From NCBI RefSeq assembly GCF_006149045.1, contig NZ_VBSN01000073.1, positions 1 through 64,000 of the forward strand: a stretch of DNA of 64,000 bases, in the 5' to 3' direction. Numbering within the stretch: the stretch's first letter is position 1; each line of letters starts with the position of its first letter. Made by a program: the position numbers and the translations under genes. This DNA is from Dyadobacter flavalbus (GTDB taxonomy: Bacteria > Bacteroidota > Bacteroidia > Cytophagales > Spirosomataceae). Positions 45,716 through 53,723 of the stretch are shown in pieces. The notes beneath the pieces were generated by a model. The model had not been told where the DNA came from, did no database searches, and saw only the letters and a program-made list of their open reading frames with translations.

Positions 45716-45891
45716 TCAATCCTTTTTCTCCGGCACTTTTGCTCCTGCTTTCCGTGCATCCGACAAACCGATGGCAATGGCTTGCTTTTTTGAAGTTACT
45801 TTTTTGCCCGAACCTGTTTTCAGCGTTCCTTCTTTCTGCTCGTGCATGGCTTCTTCCACTTTTTCACCGGCTTTTTTTAATACTTTGCCAT
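45716..45891 (-). pseudogene. DUF6496-like mini-gene with a one-base deletion after the start
   Basis: The minus strand from the stop at 45716-45718 reads in one frame through LSDARKAGAKVPEKKD, KKQAIAIGL, EGTLKTGSGKKVTS and AGEKVEEAMHEQ. This is the conserved core of small (about 60-residue) Bacteroidota/Proteobacteria proteins of the DUF6496 type. An ATG at 45889-45891 sits where such genes start but is one base out of frame with the core (ATG GCA AAG TAT TAA). A single missing base, for example one A, would restore MAKVLKKAGEKV. Otherwise the nearest in-frame start is GTG at 45859. Function of the family unknown. Confidence 0.75.
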
Positions 45892-46042
45892 ATTTTCAGG
45901 ATTTAAACCATGAATGGCTTATATTAACGATTGCGGACGGGTTAAGTTGTAAGTAAACCATTTACAACAAATCTTATACCAAAGGCGTGCAATCAGTCAC
46001 AAAAACAATTGTAATGCACTTTATAACAACCCATTTAATCTT

Positions 46043-47386
46043 ATGAAACCAACTTTATTGCTGGCAGGGCTTCTGGTTTTTCTTACAGGCAGCATGCATA
46101 TCCATGCACAGCAGCCCGGTTTGTTCCTGCTGAAAAATGCAACTGTTATTGACGGAACCGGTACAGCAGCCAGAGAAAACGTGGACATTCTGATCAGAGG
46201 CGAACGCATTGAAGCCATCGGAAACGGGATTAAAGCCAATGGAGCAAAGGAAATCAGCCTGAAAGGCAAAACCGTCATTCCGGCACTTATTTCTGCACAT
46301 GCGCATATCGGAACACTGAAAGGAACAACTTCCTCGGCCGAAAATTACACGCGGGAAAATATATTCAGACAACTGAGAAAGTATCAGGATTATGGCGTCA
46401 ATTCCATATTGGTAATGGGAACGGACCGTCCGCTCATATTCAATGGTCTGCGCGATTCCACAGTCGCCGGACTGTTGCCCGGCGCACGTTTGTTTTCAGC
46501 AGGATACGGTTTCAACACGCCCGATCCGTCGCCCGGCTCGTGGATGAACCTTTTGCAAAGGCCCGCAACGCCGGAGGAAGTACCGGCCATGATGGACAAA
46601 CTGGTTCCGCTGAAACCGACTGTCGTGAAAATCTGGGTGGATGACCATGGCGGCAATGCGCAGAAAATGAAACCCGAAATTTACACCGCCATTATCCGGG
46701 AAGCGCATAAACGGAACCTGCGCGTTGCAGCGCATCTGTTCTACGCCGAAGACGCGCGCGCGCTGACCGAAGCCGGCATAGATATTATTGCACACAGCAT
46801 TCGCGATAAAGTGGTGGATGAAGATCTTCTTGCAAAAATGAAACAGCACCAAGTAACCTACATTCCGACCCTGTCACTGGACGAATATCAGTTTGCCTAT
46901 GCCGGCAATCCCGACTGGATCAACGATGAATTTTTTAAAGCCTCACTCGAACCCGGCGTTTTTGAAATGATCACCGACAAGGGCTATGCCGAGAAAGTCA
47001 GAAACTCACCGGATTATGAAAAGAACATGGCGGCATTCCAAACGGCATCCGAAAACCTGAAAAAGATATTTGATGCCGGCATCACCGTGGCATTGGGAAC
47101 GGATTCGGGCGCCTTTCCGGTAAGAACGCAGGGATTTACGGAGCATCTGGAGATGGAACTGATGGTCCGCGCCGGACTTACGCCCCTGCAAGCCGTTATG
47201 CTGGCCACGCTAAATGCAGCCGGAGCGTTGAAAATTGACAATGACTACGGCAGCATTCAGAAAGGCAAAAAGGCAGATCTGATCATTCTGAGCGACAATC
47301 CGGAAAAAGATATCAAAAACACGCGTAAAATCGAATCGGTCTGGAAAGACGGCAAGGAATCGAGCAAAGGGCCTTTGAAAAAGTAA
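46043..47386 (+). CDS. Secreted amidohydrolase-family protein
   Basis: 447 residues with a signal peptide (LLLAGLLVFLTGSMHIHAQ). The TIM barrel of the amidohydrolase superfamily shows the metal ligands HAHIG (His-x-His), a Lys in VVKIWVDDHGG, His in RVAAHLFY, His in IIAHSIRD and Asp in ALGTDSGAFP. The C-terminal small domain ends KADLIILSDNPEKDI. Such exported members (imidazolonepropionase- or prolidase-like) cleave cyclic amides or small peptides; the substrate is not readable. It heads an operon with a cupin gene (15 bp downstream) and a VOC gene. Confidence 0.92.
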   Translation: MKPTLLLAGLLVFLTGSMHIHAQQPGLFLLKNATVIDGTGTAARENVDILIRGERIEAIGNGIKANGAKEISLKGKTVIPALISAHAHIGTLKGTTSSAENYTRENIFRQLRKYQDYGVNSILVMGTDRPLIFNGLRDSTVAGLLPGARLFSAGYGFNTPDPSPGSWMNLLQRPATPEEVPAMMDKLVPLKPTVVKIWVDDHGGNAQKMKPEIYTAIIREAHKRNLRVAAHLFYAEDARALTEAGIDIIAHSIRDKVVDEDLLAKMKQHQVTYIPTLSLDEYQFAYAGNPDWINDEFFKASLEPGVFEMITDKGYAEKVRNSPDYEKNMAAFQTASENLKKIFDAGITVALGTDSGAFPVRTQGFTEHLEMELMVRAGLTPLQAVMLATLNAAGALKIDNDYGSIQKGKKADLIILSDNPEKDIKNTRKIESVWKDGKESSKGPLKK

Positions 47387-47400
47387 AAACACGATTGCAA

Positions 47401-47916
47401 ATGAGTATTTTAAATATAAAACCGGAAACTTTCCTTTTCAGCGACGACGGAAAAATCCCGAACAGCAAATTCCCGCTTGTCGTTTATAGAAATGCATTTT
47501 CCGAAAGAGGCGTGCAAGGTGCCGCATGGATCGAGGAAAGATTTGAAAGCAACAAATGGACGAATTCATGGCGTAACGGTGTGTTTTCCTATCATCATTA
47601 TCACAGCATTTCACACGAAGTGCTGGCCGTTTATGCCGGAAATGCGCTGCTGCACATGGGCGGTGAAAAGGGCAAAAAAATGACGGTCCATGCCGGCGAT
47701 ATCTTGATTATTCCCACAGGTGTCGGTCACAAAAAACTGGATGCTTCTGCGGATTTTGCCGTTGTAGGCGCTTATCCGAATGGCAGCGACTATGATATTT
47801 TAAGAGGCGAGCCGGGCGACAGGCCAAAAGCCCAGCAAAATATTGCACGTGTTCCGCTGCCTGAACTGGATCCGTTATACGGCAAAAACGGCGAATTATT
47901 GAAAATCTGGATTTAG
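47401..47916 (+). CDS. Cupin-domain protein (YjlB-like)
   Basis: 171 residues from the ATG at 47401, fourteen bases after the amidohydrolase stop; a TTG six bases upstream is also in frame. The cupin barrel shows FSYHHYHSISHEVLAVYAGNA (two His and a Glu of motif 1) and HAGDILIIPTGVGHKKL (Asp, His of motif 2), the pattern of the YjlB subgroup. It is likely a metal-binding small protein, possibly a sugar epimerase or sensor; no activity is known for the subgroup. It is cotranscribed with the amidohydrolase and VOC genes. Confidence 0.85.
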   Translation: MSILNIKPETFLFSDDGKIPNSKFPLVVYRNAFSERGVQGAAWIEERFESNKWTNSWRNGVFSYHHYHSISHEVLAVYAGNALLHMGGEKGKKMTVHAGDILIIPTGVGHKKLDASADFAVVGAYPNGSDYDILRGEPGDRPKAQQNIARVPLPELDPLYGKNGELLKIWI

Positions 47917-47943
47917 CTTGATCCGAAACAGCATGCAAAAAAG

Positions 47944-48309
47944 ATGAAAATTGAATTCAAAAGACTGGACCATATAATGCTCTGCATTCCGGAAGGCGCA
48001 GAAAATGCAGCAAGGGAATTTTACGGAAATATTTTAGGGCTGGAAGAACTTACAGACTTGGGCTATCCGCTGCCAAACGGAGCCATATGGTTTCAAATGG
48101 GTGATATTCAGCTGCATATCCGGGCTGAGAAAAATACCGAACTATCGCAAAGGCATCCTGCTTTTGAGGTAAAAAACCTTGAAAGCGCACGTTACTTACT
48201 CGAACAGCACGGCATTGCTATCCGAAACGACAGTCCGATCCCCGGCAGAAACCGTTTTTCATTCAGAGACCCGTTTGGAAACCGCATTGAACTGATTGAA
48301 ATGGTTTGA
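47944..48309 (+). CDS. VOC-family (glyoxalase-like) protein
   Basis: 121 residues, a single VOC module pair: LDHIMLCIPEGAENAAREFYGNILGLEEL in the first half with the His ligand, a middle strand GAIWFQMGDIQLHI with a second His, and FSFRDPFGNRIELIEMV at the end with the Glu ligand. This is the small glyoxalase/bleomycin-resistance fold; metal-dependent chemistry or ligand binding is possible, substrate unknown. It begins 27 bp after the cupin stop and closes the operon. Its last codons run into the polypurine tract. Confidence 0.88.
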   Translation: MKIEFKRLDHIMLCIPEGAENAAREFYGNILGLEELTDLGYPLPNGAIWFQMGDIQLHIRAEKNTELSQRHPAFEVKNLESARYLLEQHGIAIRNDSPIPGRNRFSFRDPFGNRIELIEMV

Positions 48310-48347
48310 AGGGGGGAGGAAGGAAGGAGGAAGGGAAAGGAAGGAGG
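48308..48347 (+). repeat. 40-base pure-purine tract
   Basis: An uninterrupted run of A and G (GAAGGGGGGAGG then AAGG repeats to GGAGG) starts at the VOC stop codon and ends in a run of T (TTTTTTATTTT). It could form a triplex or G-rich structure, or act as a terminator-like element, but no hairpin is present. Confidence 0.8.
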
Positions 48348-48366
48348 TTTTTTATTTTGGTTACTT

Positions 48367-48474
48367 AGTTGTCATGAGGTTGTCATGGAGTTGTTATGGA
48401 TTGTCATGGATTGTCATGAGGTTGTCATGGATTGTAATGGATTGTAATGAGGTTGTTATCGGTTGTAATGGATT
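48367..48474. repeat. Array A: about ten copies of a 10-11 bp unit
   Basis: Consensus roughly GTTGTCATGGA, with C/A and GA/AG changes (GTTGTCATGA, GTTGTTATGGA, TTGTAATGGA). The unit is near one helical turn. It contains the reverse complement of the ATGACAAC core of array B. Confidence 0.85.
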
Positions 48475-48542
48475 TTTATTTTGGTAAAAGGAGTGTTTTT
48501 AATGAATCATGAATGGGTTCTTTTACTGCCTTTAATTGCGAA

Positions 48543-48731
48543 ATAACAACTTCCTGACTAAAAATGACAACTTCATGACTACAAGTGACAACCTCCTGAC
48601 CAAAAGCAACAACCTCATGACTTAAAACAACAACCTCATGACTTAAATGACAACCTCCTGACTAAAAGTGACAACCTCCTGACTAAAAATGACAACTTCC
48701 ATGACTATAAGTGACAACCTCATGACCAAAA
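48543..48731. repeat. Array B: about nine copies of a 21 bp unit
   Basis: Consensus TGACAACCTCMTGAC followed by TAAAAR (M is A or C), with few substitutions and two copies starting CAACAA. Copies join directly without spacers. The unit is two helical turns. Array A is inverted relative to it, 68 bp away. Confidence 0.9.
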
Positions 48732-48734
48732 CTA

Positions 48735-48891
48735 AAATGCCATTTCCCACGGCAGAACACTTATCTCCGCCGGTAAATACGCTGATGCTGCCGCAAGCAC
48801 TTATTTGAGGTCCATATTCTGCAAAAAATCGTATTTGGCAAAAGTAATCCTAAATTTGCACCGCGTTTGCAGATGACACCGCCGATTTATA
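48735..48891. other. Leader of the polysaccharide operon
   Basis: No gene. It contains a candidate -7 element and the start of transcription for the operon. Confidence 0.5.
48851..48858 (+). promoter_or_regulatory. Candidate -7 element of the polysaccharide operon
   Basis: TAAATTTG, a perfect TAnnTTTG, 33 bp before the SGNH-like ATG. A TTTG at 48834-48837 is too close (spacing 13) for the usual -33, so the upstream element is weak. Confidence 0.5.
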
Positions 48892-49893
48892 ATGCTTAAA
48901 TTTTTTTACAGAATCCTGATCCTTATTGTTCTGCTTGCAGGAATCGCTGAAATTGTATTAAGGGTAAAATACGGATTCTGCAACTCACCGCTTTACATTT
49001 CTGACCCGGATTTTGAATATATCTACGCACCGAATCAGGATGTCAAACGCTTTGGCTATGCACTTCGTACCAATCGCTTTTCCATGCGAAATGAAGAAGT
49101 TTTGCCTGCGGACAGCCTGGTTATTTTGCTGATCGGTGATTCGGTTGTAAACGGCGGAAGTCTCACGGATCAGGACAGCATTGCTTCGACCATGATGGAA
49201 AAATGGTTTTTACGCGATTTCAGAACAAGGGTCCGGGTGCTGAATATTTCTGCGGGTTCCTGGGGGCCGGACAATATTGCGGCATTTCTTAAAAAGTATG
49301 GAACGTTCAAAGCAAAACTGATGTGTCTGGTAACGAGCAGCCATGACGCGCATGATATCATGTCACATCAAAGCCCCGTCGGCATTGACCCCGGAATGCC
49401 CGACAAGCAGTATAAGGTGGCATTGTATGAATTGTGGGACCGTTATGGCTGGATGTTTTTTTATTTTTACGACACGCTGTTCTCTTCGCCAAAAACAGAC
49501 CAGAGCCAGCAGAACAATCCGCCGGATTCTACAAAAACGGAATCCGTAAAACAGGCGGAACTGAACAATGCCGGAATTCGGAAGCCGGGACTTGTTTTCA
49601 ATCCGGGTTATGAACAGCTTTACGAACTGGCGCGTGAGCAATCCATTCCGCTGTTTATTTATCTGCATCCCGAAATTTCAGAAATAGAATCCGGCTGTTT
49701 CAATGATCAGGGTGAGGAAATTATTGATTTTGCCAAAAGCAGGAACATCCGTTTGATCAATGAATTGCAGTTGGGTGTCTCCACCAAACTGTACCGGAAT
49801 ATGGATGTTGTGCATTATAACAGTCAGGGACAGGTTTTTATGGCCAATAACCTGTATCCGTTGTTTCAGGAATACCTTAAATTTAAAAAATAA
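48892..49893 (+). CDS. SGNH-hydrolase-like protein of the polysaccharide operon
   Basis: 333 residues with an N-terminal membrane segment (FFYRILILIVLLAGIAEIVL) that anchors it to the inner membrane with the rest outside. The SGNH blocks are visible: LLIGDSVVNGG with Ser84 (block I), SAGSWGPDN (block II), and near the C-terminus Asp305 and His308 in MDVVHYNSQGQ (block V, DxxH). Such proteins add or remove O-acetyl groups on glycans. It is the first gene of a seven-gene plus-strand operon and its TAA overlaps the next ATG by one base. Confidence 0.82.
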   Translation: MLKFFYRILILIVLLAGIAEIVLRVKYGFCNSPLYISDPDFEYIYAPNQDVKRFGYALRTNRFSMRNEEVLPADSLVILLIGDSVVNGGSLTDQDSIASTMMEKWFLRDFRTRVRVLNISAGSWGPDNIAAFLKKYGTFKAKLMCLVTSSHDAHDIMSHQSPVGIDPGMPDKQYKVALYELWDRYGWMFFYFYDTLFSSPKTDQSQQNNPPDSTKTESVKQAELNNAGIRKPGLVFNPGYEQLYELAREQSIPLFIYLHPEISEIESGCFNDQGEEIIDFAKSRNIRLINELQLGVSTKLYRNMDVVHYNSQGQVFMANNLYPLFQEYLKFKK

Positions 49894-51041
49894 TGCGCAT
49901 TCTGATCATTCATAACCAGTTATGGGCGCATTACAAATCAAGGCTGTTCAGTGAGATATACAGTTCATTGAAGAAAAAATATCCGGAAAGCGATTTTCTG
50001 GTTGTGCAGATCGCCTTGTACGAAGCAAGCCGCAGCGCGATGCAAAGTGACGAAAGCATTGTTTACGATTACCCGTATCAAGTACTTTTTAACCGCAGCC
50101 TTGATTCCGTTCATTTTCCGGAAAGGCTGAAATCGCTTTTCAAAGCTTTCCACGCATACAAACCGACCGTCCTGAATATTACCGGTTACTTTGACTGGGC
50201 GCAGGTGCTTTTGATGTTTTATGCCAGAATACGCGGTGTAAAAGTGGTGTTGTCTTCTGAATCTTCGTCCGCCGATCACAACCGCTCCGCGCTGAAAGAA
50301 CGGTTGAAAAGTTTTATTGTAAACCGGGCAAATGCATTCTTTTGTTTTGGCAGAACTTCGGCGCAATATCTGGAAAGTCTGGGCGTAAATCCGGCAGCTA
50401 TTATGGTACGCAACGCAGCGGTGATTGATGAAGATACCGTAAGAACGCGGTACGACCTGGCAAAAAAGCAGGTCGGCAATGAAAATTTAATCCGAAAATT
50501 CATTTTTACCGGCCGGCTGGCTCCTGAAAAAAACCTTTCATTACTCATCCGGGCATTTTACAATGTTCAACCTATAAATTCGGGTTCATGGCAGTTGCTG
50601 CTGGTCGGTGACGGACCGGAGAGGGATTTACTGGAAAATTTAACCAAAAGTCTGAACCTGAGCGGCAAAGTGACTTTTGCAGGCGGATTTCCGTGGTATA
50701 AAGTGCCTGAATGGCTTGCCAAAAGCGATGTACTGGTACTGCCGAGCAAATCGGAGCCGTGGGGTTTGGTTGTGAATGAAGCCATGACCTGCGGCATGCC
50801 CGTTCTGGTTTCGGATAAATGCGGATGTGCAGCCGATCTGGTGGAACCCGGAAAAAATGGTTTTACTTTTGATCCCGAGAATCAGTCAGCGCTGGAAGAA
50901 AACATGCGTTTTTTTATGCAGAATCCGGACCGGATCGTACCCATGGGAAAAGAATCCGTAAAAATGATCGTGCCTTTTTCGTCAAAGCGCGTTGCTTCCC
51001 GAATGGCTGACTGTTACAAAATCCTGAGCCGGAGAAGCTAA
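49893..51041 (+). CDS. GT4-family glycosyltransferase
   Basis: 382 residues, GT-B fold. The N-terminal domain begins MRILIIHNQLWAHYKSRLFSE. In the C-terminal domain, FIFTGRLAPEKNLSLLIRAF, LLLVGDGPERDLL and the donor-binding SKSEPWGLVVNEAMTCGMPV (ExxxxxxxE) are clear. It transfers a sugar from a nucleotide donor onto a growing lipid-linked repeat unit on the cytoplasmic face of the membrane; the sugar is unknown. It overlaps the preceding gene by one base and leads to the next by 25 bp, so it is in the operon. Confidence 0.93.
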   Translation: MRILIIHNQLWAHYKSRLFSEIYSSLKKKYPESDFLVVQIALYEASRSAMQSDESIVYDYPYQVLFNRSLDSVHFPERLKSLFKAFHAYKPTVLNITGYFDWAQVLLMFYARIRGVKVVLSSESSSADHNRSALKERLKSFIVNRANAFFCFGRTSAQYLESLGVNPAAIMVRNAAVIDEDTVRTRYDLAKKQVGNENLIRKFIFTGRLAPEKNLSLLIRAFYNVQPINSGSWQLLLVGDGPERDLLENLTKSLNLSGKVTFAGGFPWYKVPEWLAKSDVLVLPSKSEPWGLVVNEAMTCGMPVLVSDKCGCAADLVEPGKNGFTFDPENQSALEENMRFFMQNPDRIVPMGKESVKMIVPFSSKRVASRMADCYKILSRRS

Positions 51042-51066
51042 AAACTTACAGATACTGAATTCAAAC

Positions 51067-52224
51067 ATGCGGATTTTAAATATATGTGCCTATACATGGG
51101 CAATCGGAGGCCCCGCCCGGATTATTTACGATCATACCAGTGAAGTCATCCGGCAGGGACATTCGGTGGATATCCTGAGCCCGATGACACCGGGTGAAAA
51201 AATGTACCCGGTTCCGGAAGGTGCCCGGCTTATTGCCTGCGCACGGACTACGCCTGTCAGCAATTTTTACCGTGAGTTTTCTCTGGACATGTATAAATAC
51301 CTGAAAGCGCATATCAGCGAGTATGATGTCATTCACATGCACGGCATCTGGCATTTCGGAAGTCTGGCCCCGTTTCTGATTCCGAATAAAGCGGTGAAGG
51401 TGATTACGATTCACGGGCTGCTGGACAAATGGGCGGTGGCGCACAGCAAATGGAAAAAACAGCTTGTTACTGCGCTTTATCAGAAAAAACTGTTGGGAAA
51501 AGCAGATCTGATCCAGATCAACAATACCGATGAGGAAGAAGATGTGATCCGCTATCTTGGCTACCGGCCGGCCAATATGGTGATCGTACCCAACGGCATG
51601 AAACTTTCGGAATACAGCCAGCTTCCGCCAAAAGGTCTTTTCCGTTCCAGGCACCAGATCCGGAAAGATCAGCAGATGATCCTGTTCATGGGAAGGCTGA
51701 ATATTAAAAAAGGGCTTGATCTGCTTTTGCCTGCATTTCTGGAAATCCAGAACAAGCTGCCTGAAGCCATTCTGGTACTGGCCGGACCGGATGACGGTTA
51801 CAAGCAGGAAACTGAAGATTTTATACGGAAAAATAACCTGAATGAACGCGTCAGGCTGGTGGGAATGCTTACGGACACGGACAAAAAAGAAGCACTTTCC
51901 GATGCCGACCTTTTTGTTCTGCCGTCTTATTCAGAAGGATTTTCCATTGCAGTGCTGGAAGCCATGGCCTCAAAAGTGCCTGCGCTGGTTTCTGACCGGG
52001 TCGGGTTTGGCGACTACATCCGCCGCTACGATGCTGCCCATCTGACGCCGCTCAGCAGCAAAGGTGTTGCAGAAGGACTTCTTAAAATATTGCAAGATCA
52101 TGCATACGCTCAGGATCTTGCAAAGCATGCATATCAGATGGTATCTGAAAACTTTGACATACAAGTTGTAGCCAATCAGTTATTGGAAGAATACAATAAA
52201 GTTCAAAAAAGTACTTACCTTTGA
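51067..52224 (+). CDS. GT4-family glycosyltransferase
   Basis: 385 residues of the GT-B fold: N-terminal MRILNICAYTWAIGGPARIIYDHTSEV with the GG acceptor loop, HMHGIWHFGSLA, then the C-terminal ILFMGRLNIKKGLDLLLPAF, LVLAGPDDGY and YSEGFSIAVLEAMASKVPAL (ExxxxxxxE). The GGPAR and HGIWH features are common to Bacteroidota capsule transferases. It is in the same operon as the gene before it, 25 bp downstream. Linkage and sugar unknown. Confidence 0.93.
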   Translation: MRILNICAYTWAIGGPARIIYDHTSEVIRQGHSVDILSPMTPGEKMYPVPEGARLIACARTTPVSNFYREFSLDMYKYLKAHISEYDVIHMHGIWHFGSLAPFLIPNKAVKVITIHGLLDKWAVAHSKWKKQLVTALYQKKLLGKADLIQINNTDEEEDVIRYLGYRPANMVIVPNGMKLSEYSQLPPKGLFRSRHQIRKDQQMILFMGRLNIKKGLDLLLPAFLEIQNKLPEAILVLAGPDDGYKQETEDFIRKNNLNERVRLVGMLTDTDKKEALSDADLFVLPSYSEGFSIAVLEAMASKVPALVSDRVGFGDYIRRYDAAHLTPLSSKGVAEGLLKILQDHAYAQDLAKHAYQMVSENFDIQVVANQLLEEYNKVQKSTYL

Positions 52225-52273
52225 AAGGTTCAAGCACCAGCAATCGGCAATTTTGTCCTGTTTTACATTGGGT

Positions 52274-53200
52274 ATGATCGATTTATCCGTCATCATTTTA
52301 ACACACAACGAATCAAAACATATCGAGCGCTGCATTAGAAGCCTGCTTGCCGTTACGGATAAAATTTTTATTGTCGATTCCTTTTCTACAGATGAAACCG
52401 TTGTCCTTGCACGCAGTCTGGGTGCTACTGTAATCCAGAACCCCTGGGTCTCCTACTCTTTTCAGTTTAATTTCGGCATTCAGAACAACCCGTTCAAAAC
52501 CCGCTGGCTGATGCGCATGGACGCGGATGAGTATATTTCCGCCGAGCTTGCCGATGAACTGAACAATACGATTAACAGCATTCCGGAAGACGTATCGGGT
52601 TTGTACGTAAAAAGGCGCGTGATGTTTATGGATAAATGGATCCGGCGCGGCGGCTATTACCCGATTTGGCTGCTCAGGATCTGGAGAAACGGGCACGGAA
52701 CATGCGAAGAACTCTGGATGGATGAACACATCAAGCTAAGCAGCGGCAGTACAGCACAGCTTCAGAACGACATTGTAGATCACAACCTGAACAATCTGAC
52801 TTGGTGGACGCAAAAACATAACCATTATGCGATCCGTGAAGTCATTGATCTGCTTAATATTAAATATAATTTTGACAACAAGGAAACGGTTACGCCCGGC
52901 TTTTGGGGAAGTCAGGAACAACGTACGCGTTTTCTGAAAATCAGGTACGCCGGGCTGCCATTATTTACAAGGCCATTCATTTATTTTATTTACCGCTACA
53001 TTTTCAAAGCCGGTTTTCTGGATGGCATCAAAGGGCTGATCTGGCATTTTCTTCAGGGATTCTGGTACCGGTTTCTGGTCGATGCCAAAATTTACGAGGT
53101 GTATTACAAGGCGGGAAAAGACAAGCAGCAAATTATTTCACATTTCAGGACAGAGTATGGAAAAGACCTCAAGAACCCAAACCAGTCTGTCCGCGTATAA
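52274..53200 (+). CDS. GT2-family glycosyltransferase
   Basis: 308 residues from the ATG at 52274 (seven extra codons with a TTG start lie upstream). GT-A fold: LSVIILTHNESKHIERCI, FIVDSFSTDET, and MRMDADEY with the metal-binding DxD-type acids. The C-terminal part has the WaaE-like pattern RRGGYYPIWLLRIWRNGHG and a hydrophobic FTRPFIYFIYRYIFKAGFLDGIKG that peripherally binds the membrane. It adds a sugar to a lipid-linked acceptor. The end overlaps the start of the acetyltransferase by 44 bp, so translation is coupled. Confidence 0.9.
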   Translation: MIDLSVIILTHNESKHIERCIRSLLAVTDKIFIVDSFSTDETVVLARSLGATVIQNPWVSYSFQFNFGIQNNPFKTRWLMRMDADEYISAELADELNNTINSIPEDVSGLYVKRRVMFMDKWIRRGGYYPIWLLRIWRNGHGTCEELWMDEHIKLSSGSTAQLQNDIVDHNLNNLTWWTQKHNHYAIREVIDLLNIKYNFDNKETVTPGFWGSQEQRTRFLKIRYAGLPLFTRPFIYFIYRYIFKAGFLDGIKGLIWHFLQGFWYRFLVDAKIYEVYYKAGKDKQQIISHFRTEYGKDLKNPNQSVRV

Positions 53201-53723
53201 CAACAGCTGGTACCGGCCCGGAAGCTTTCTGAAGCAATTGGCATGGTATATGGCTAACCGGTTGTTTATGAATACGTATCTGCCGTGGCCGATGCTTGTC
53301 AAAGTCTTTATCCTAAAATTATTCGGCGCAAAAATCGGGACCGGTGTTGTGATTAAGCCGAAAGTGAACATCAAATATCCGTGGTTTTTAAGCATTGGAA
53401 ACGACTGCTGGATAGGCGAAAATGTGTGGATTGACAACCTCACAATGGTGACTATGGAAGCAAACGTCTGCCTTTCGCAGGGAAGTATGCTGCTGACCGG
53501 AAACCACGATTATACAAAAAGTACTTTTGACCTGATCATCAGGCCGATTACGCTGGAAAGCGGTGCGTGGATCGGGGCAAAAGCCACGGTTTGCCCGGGT
53601 GTAAAAGCAGGATCGCATGCGGTGCTCACCGTGAACTCGGTTGCTTCCAACGATCTGGAACCATACGGAATATATCAGGGAAATCCTGCTAAATACTTAA
53701 AAACAAGAAATTTAACGCATTGA
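53157..53723 (+). CDS. WcaF-family colanic-acid-type acetyltransferase
   Basis: 188 residues from the ATG at 53157, which overlaps the GT2 gene by 44 bp; an earlier in-frame start at 53082 is less likely. A left-handed beta-helix of hexapeptide repeats is visible: AKIGTGVVIKPKVNIKYPWFL, then IGNDCWIGENVWIDNL, ANVCLSQGSMLLTGNHDY (with the catalytic His), GAWIGAKATVCPGVKAG and NPAKYLKTR. It O-acetylates a sugar of the polymer or repeat unit. The TGA stop overlaps the TTG start of the next gene. Confidence 0.93.
   Translation: MEKTSRTQTSLSAYNNSWYRPGSFLKQLAWYMANRLFMNTYLPWPMLVKVFILKLFGAKIGTGVVIKPKVNIKYPWFLSIGNDCWIGENVWIDNLTMVTMEANVCLSQGSMLLTGNHDYTKSTFDLIIRPITLESGAWIGAKATVCPGVKAGSHAVLTVNSVASNDLEPYGIYQGNPAKYLKTRNLTH

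Noticed and set aside
48296..48487. Small plus-strand gene over the purine tract and array A
   Set aside because: Its 63 residues are just a translation of low-complexity repeats (for example repeated LSWIVM) with no family, and the frame begins inside the VOC gene.
48543..48731. CRISPR array
   Set aside because: The 21 bp units join without spacers of unique sequence, and no cas gene is near.
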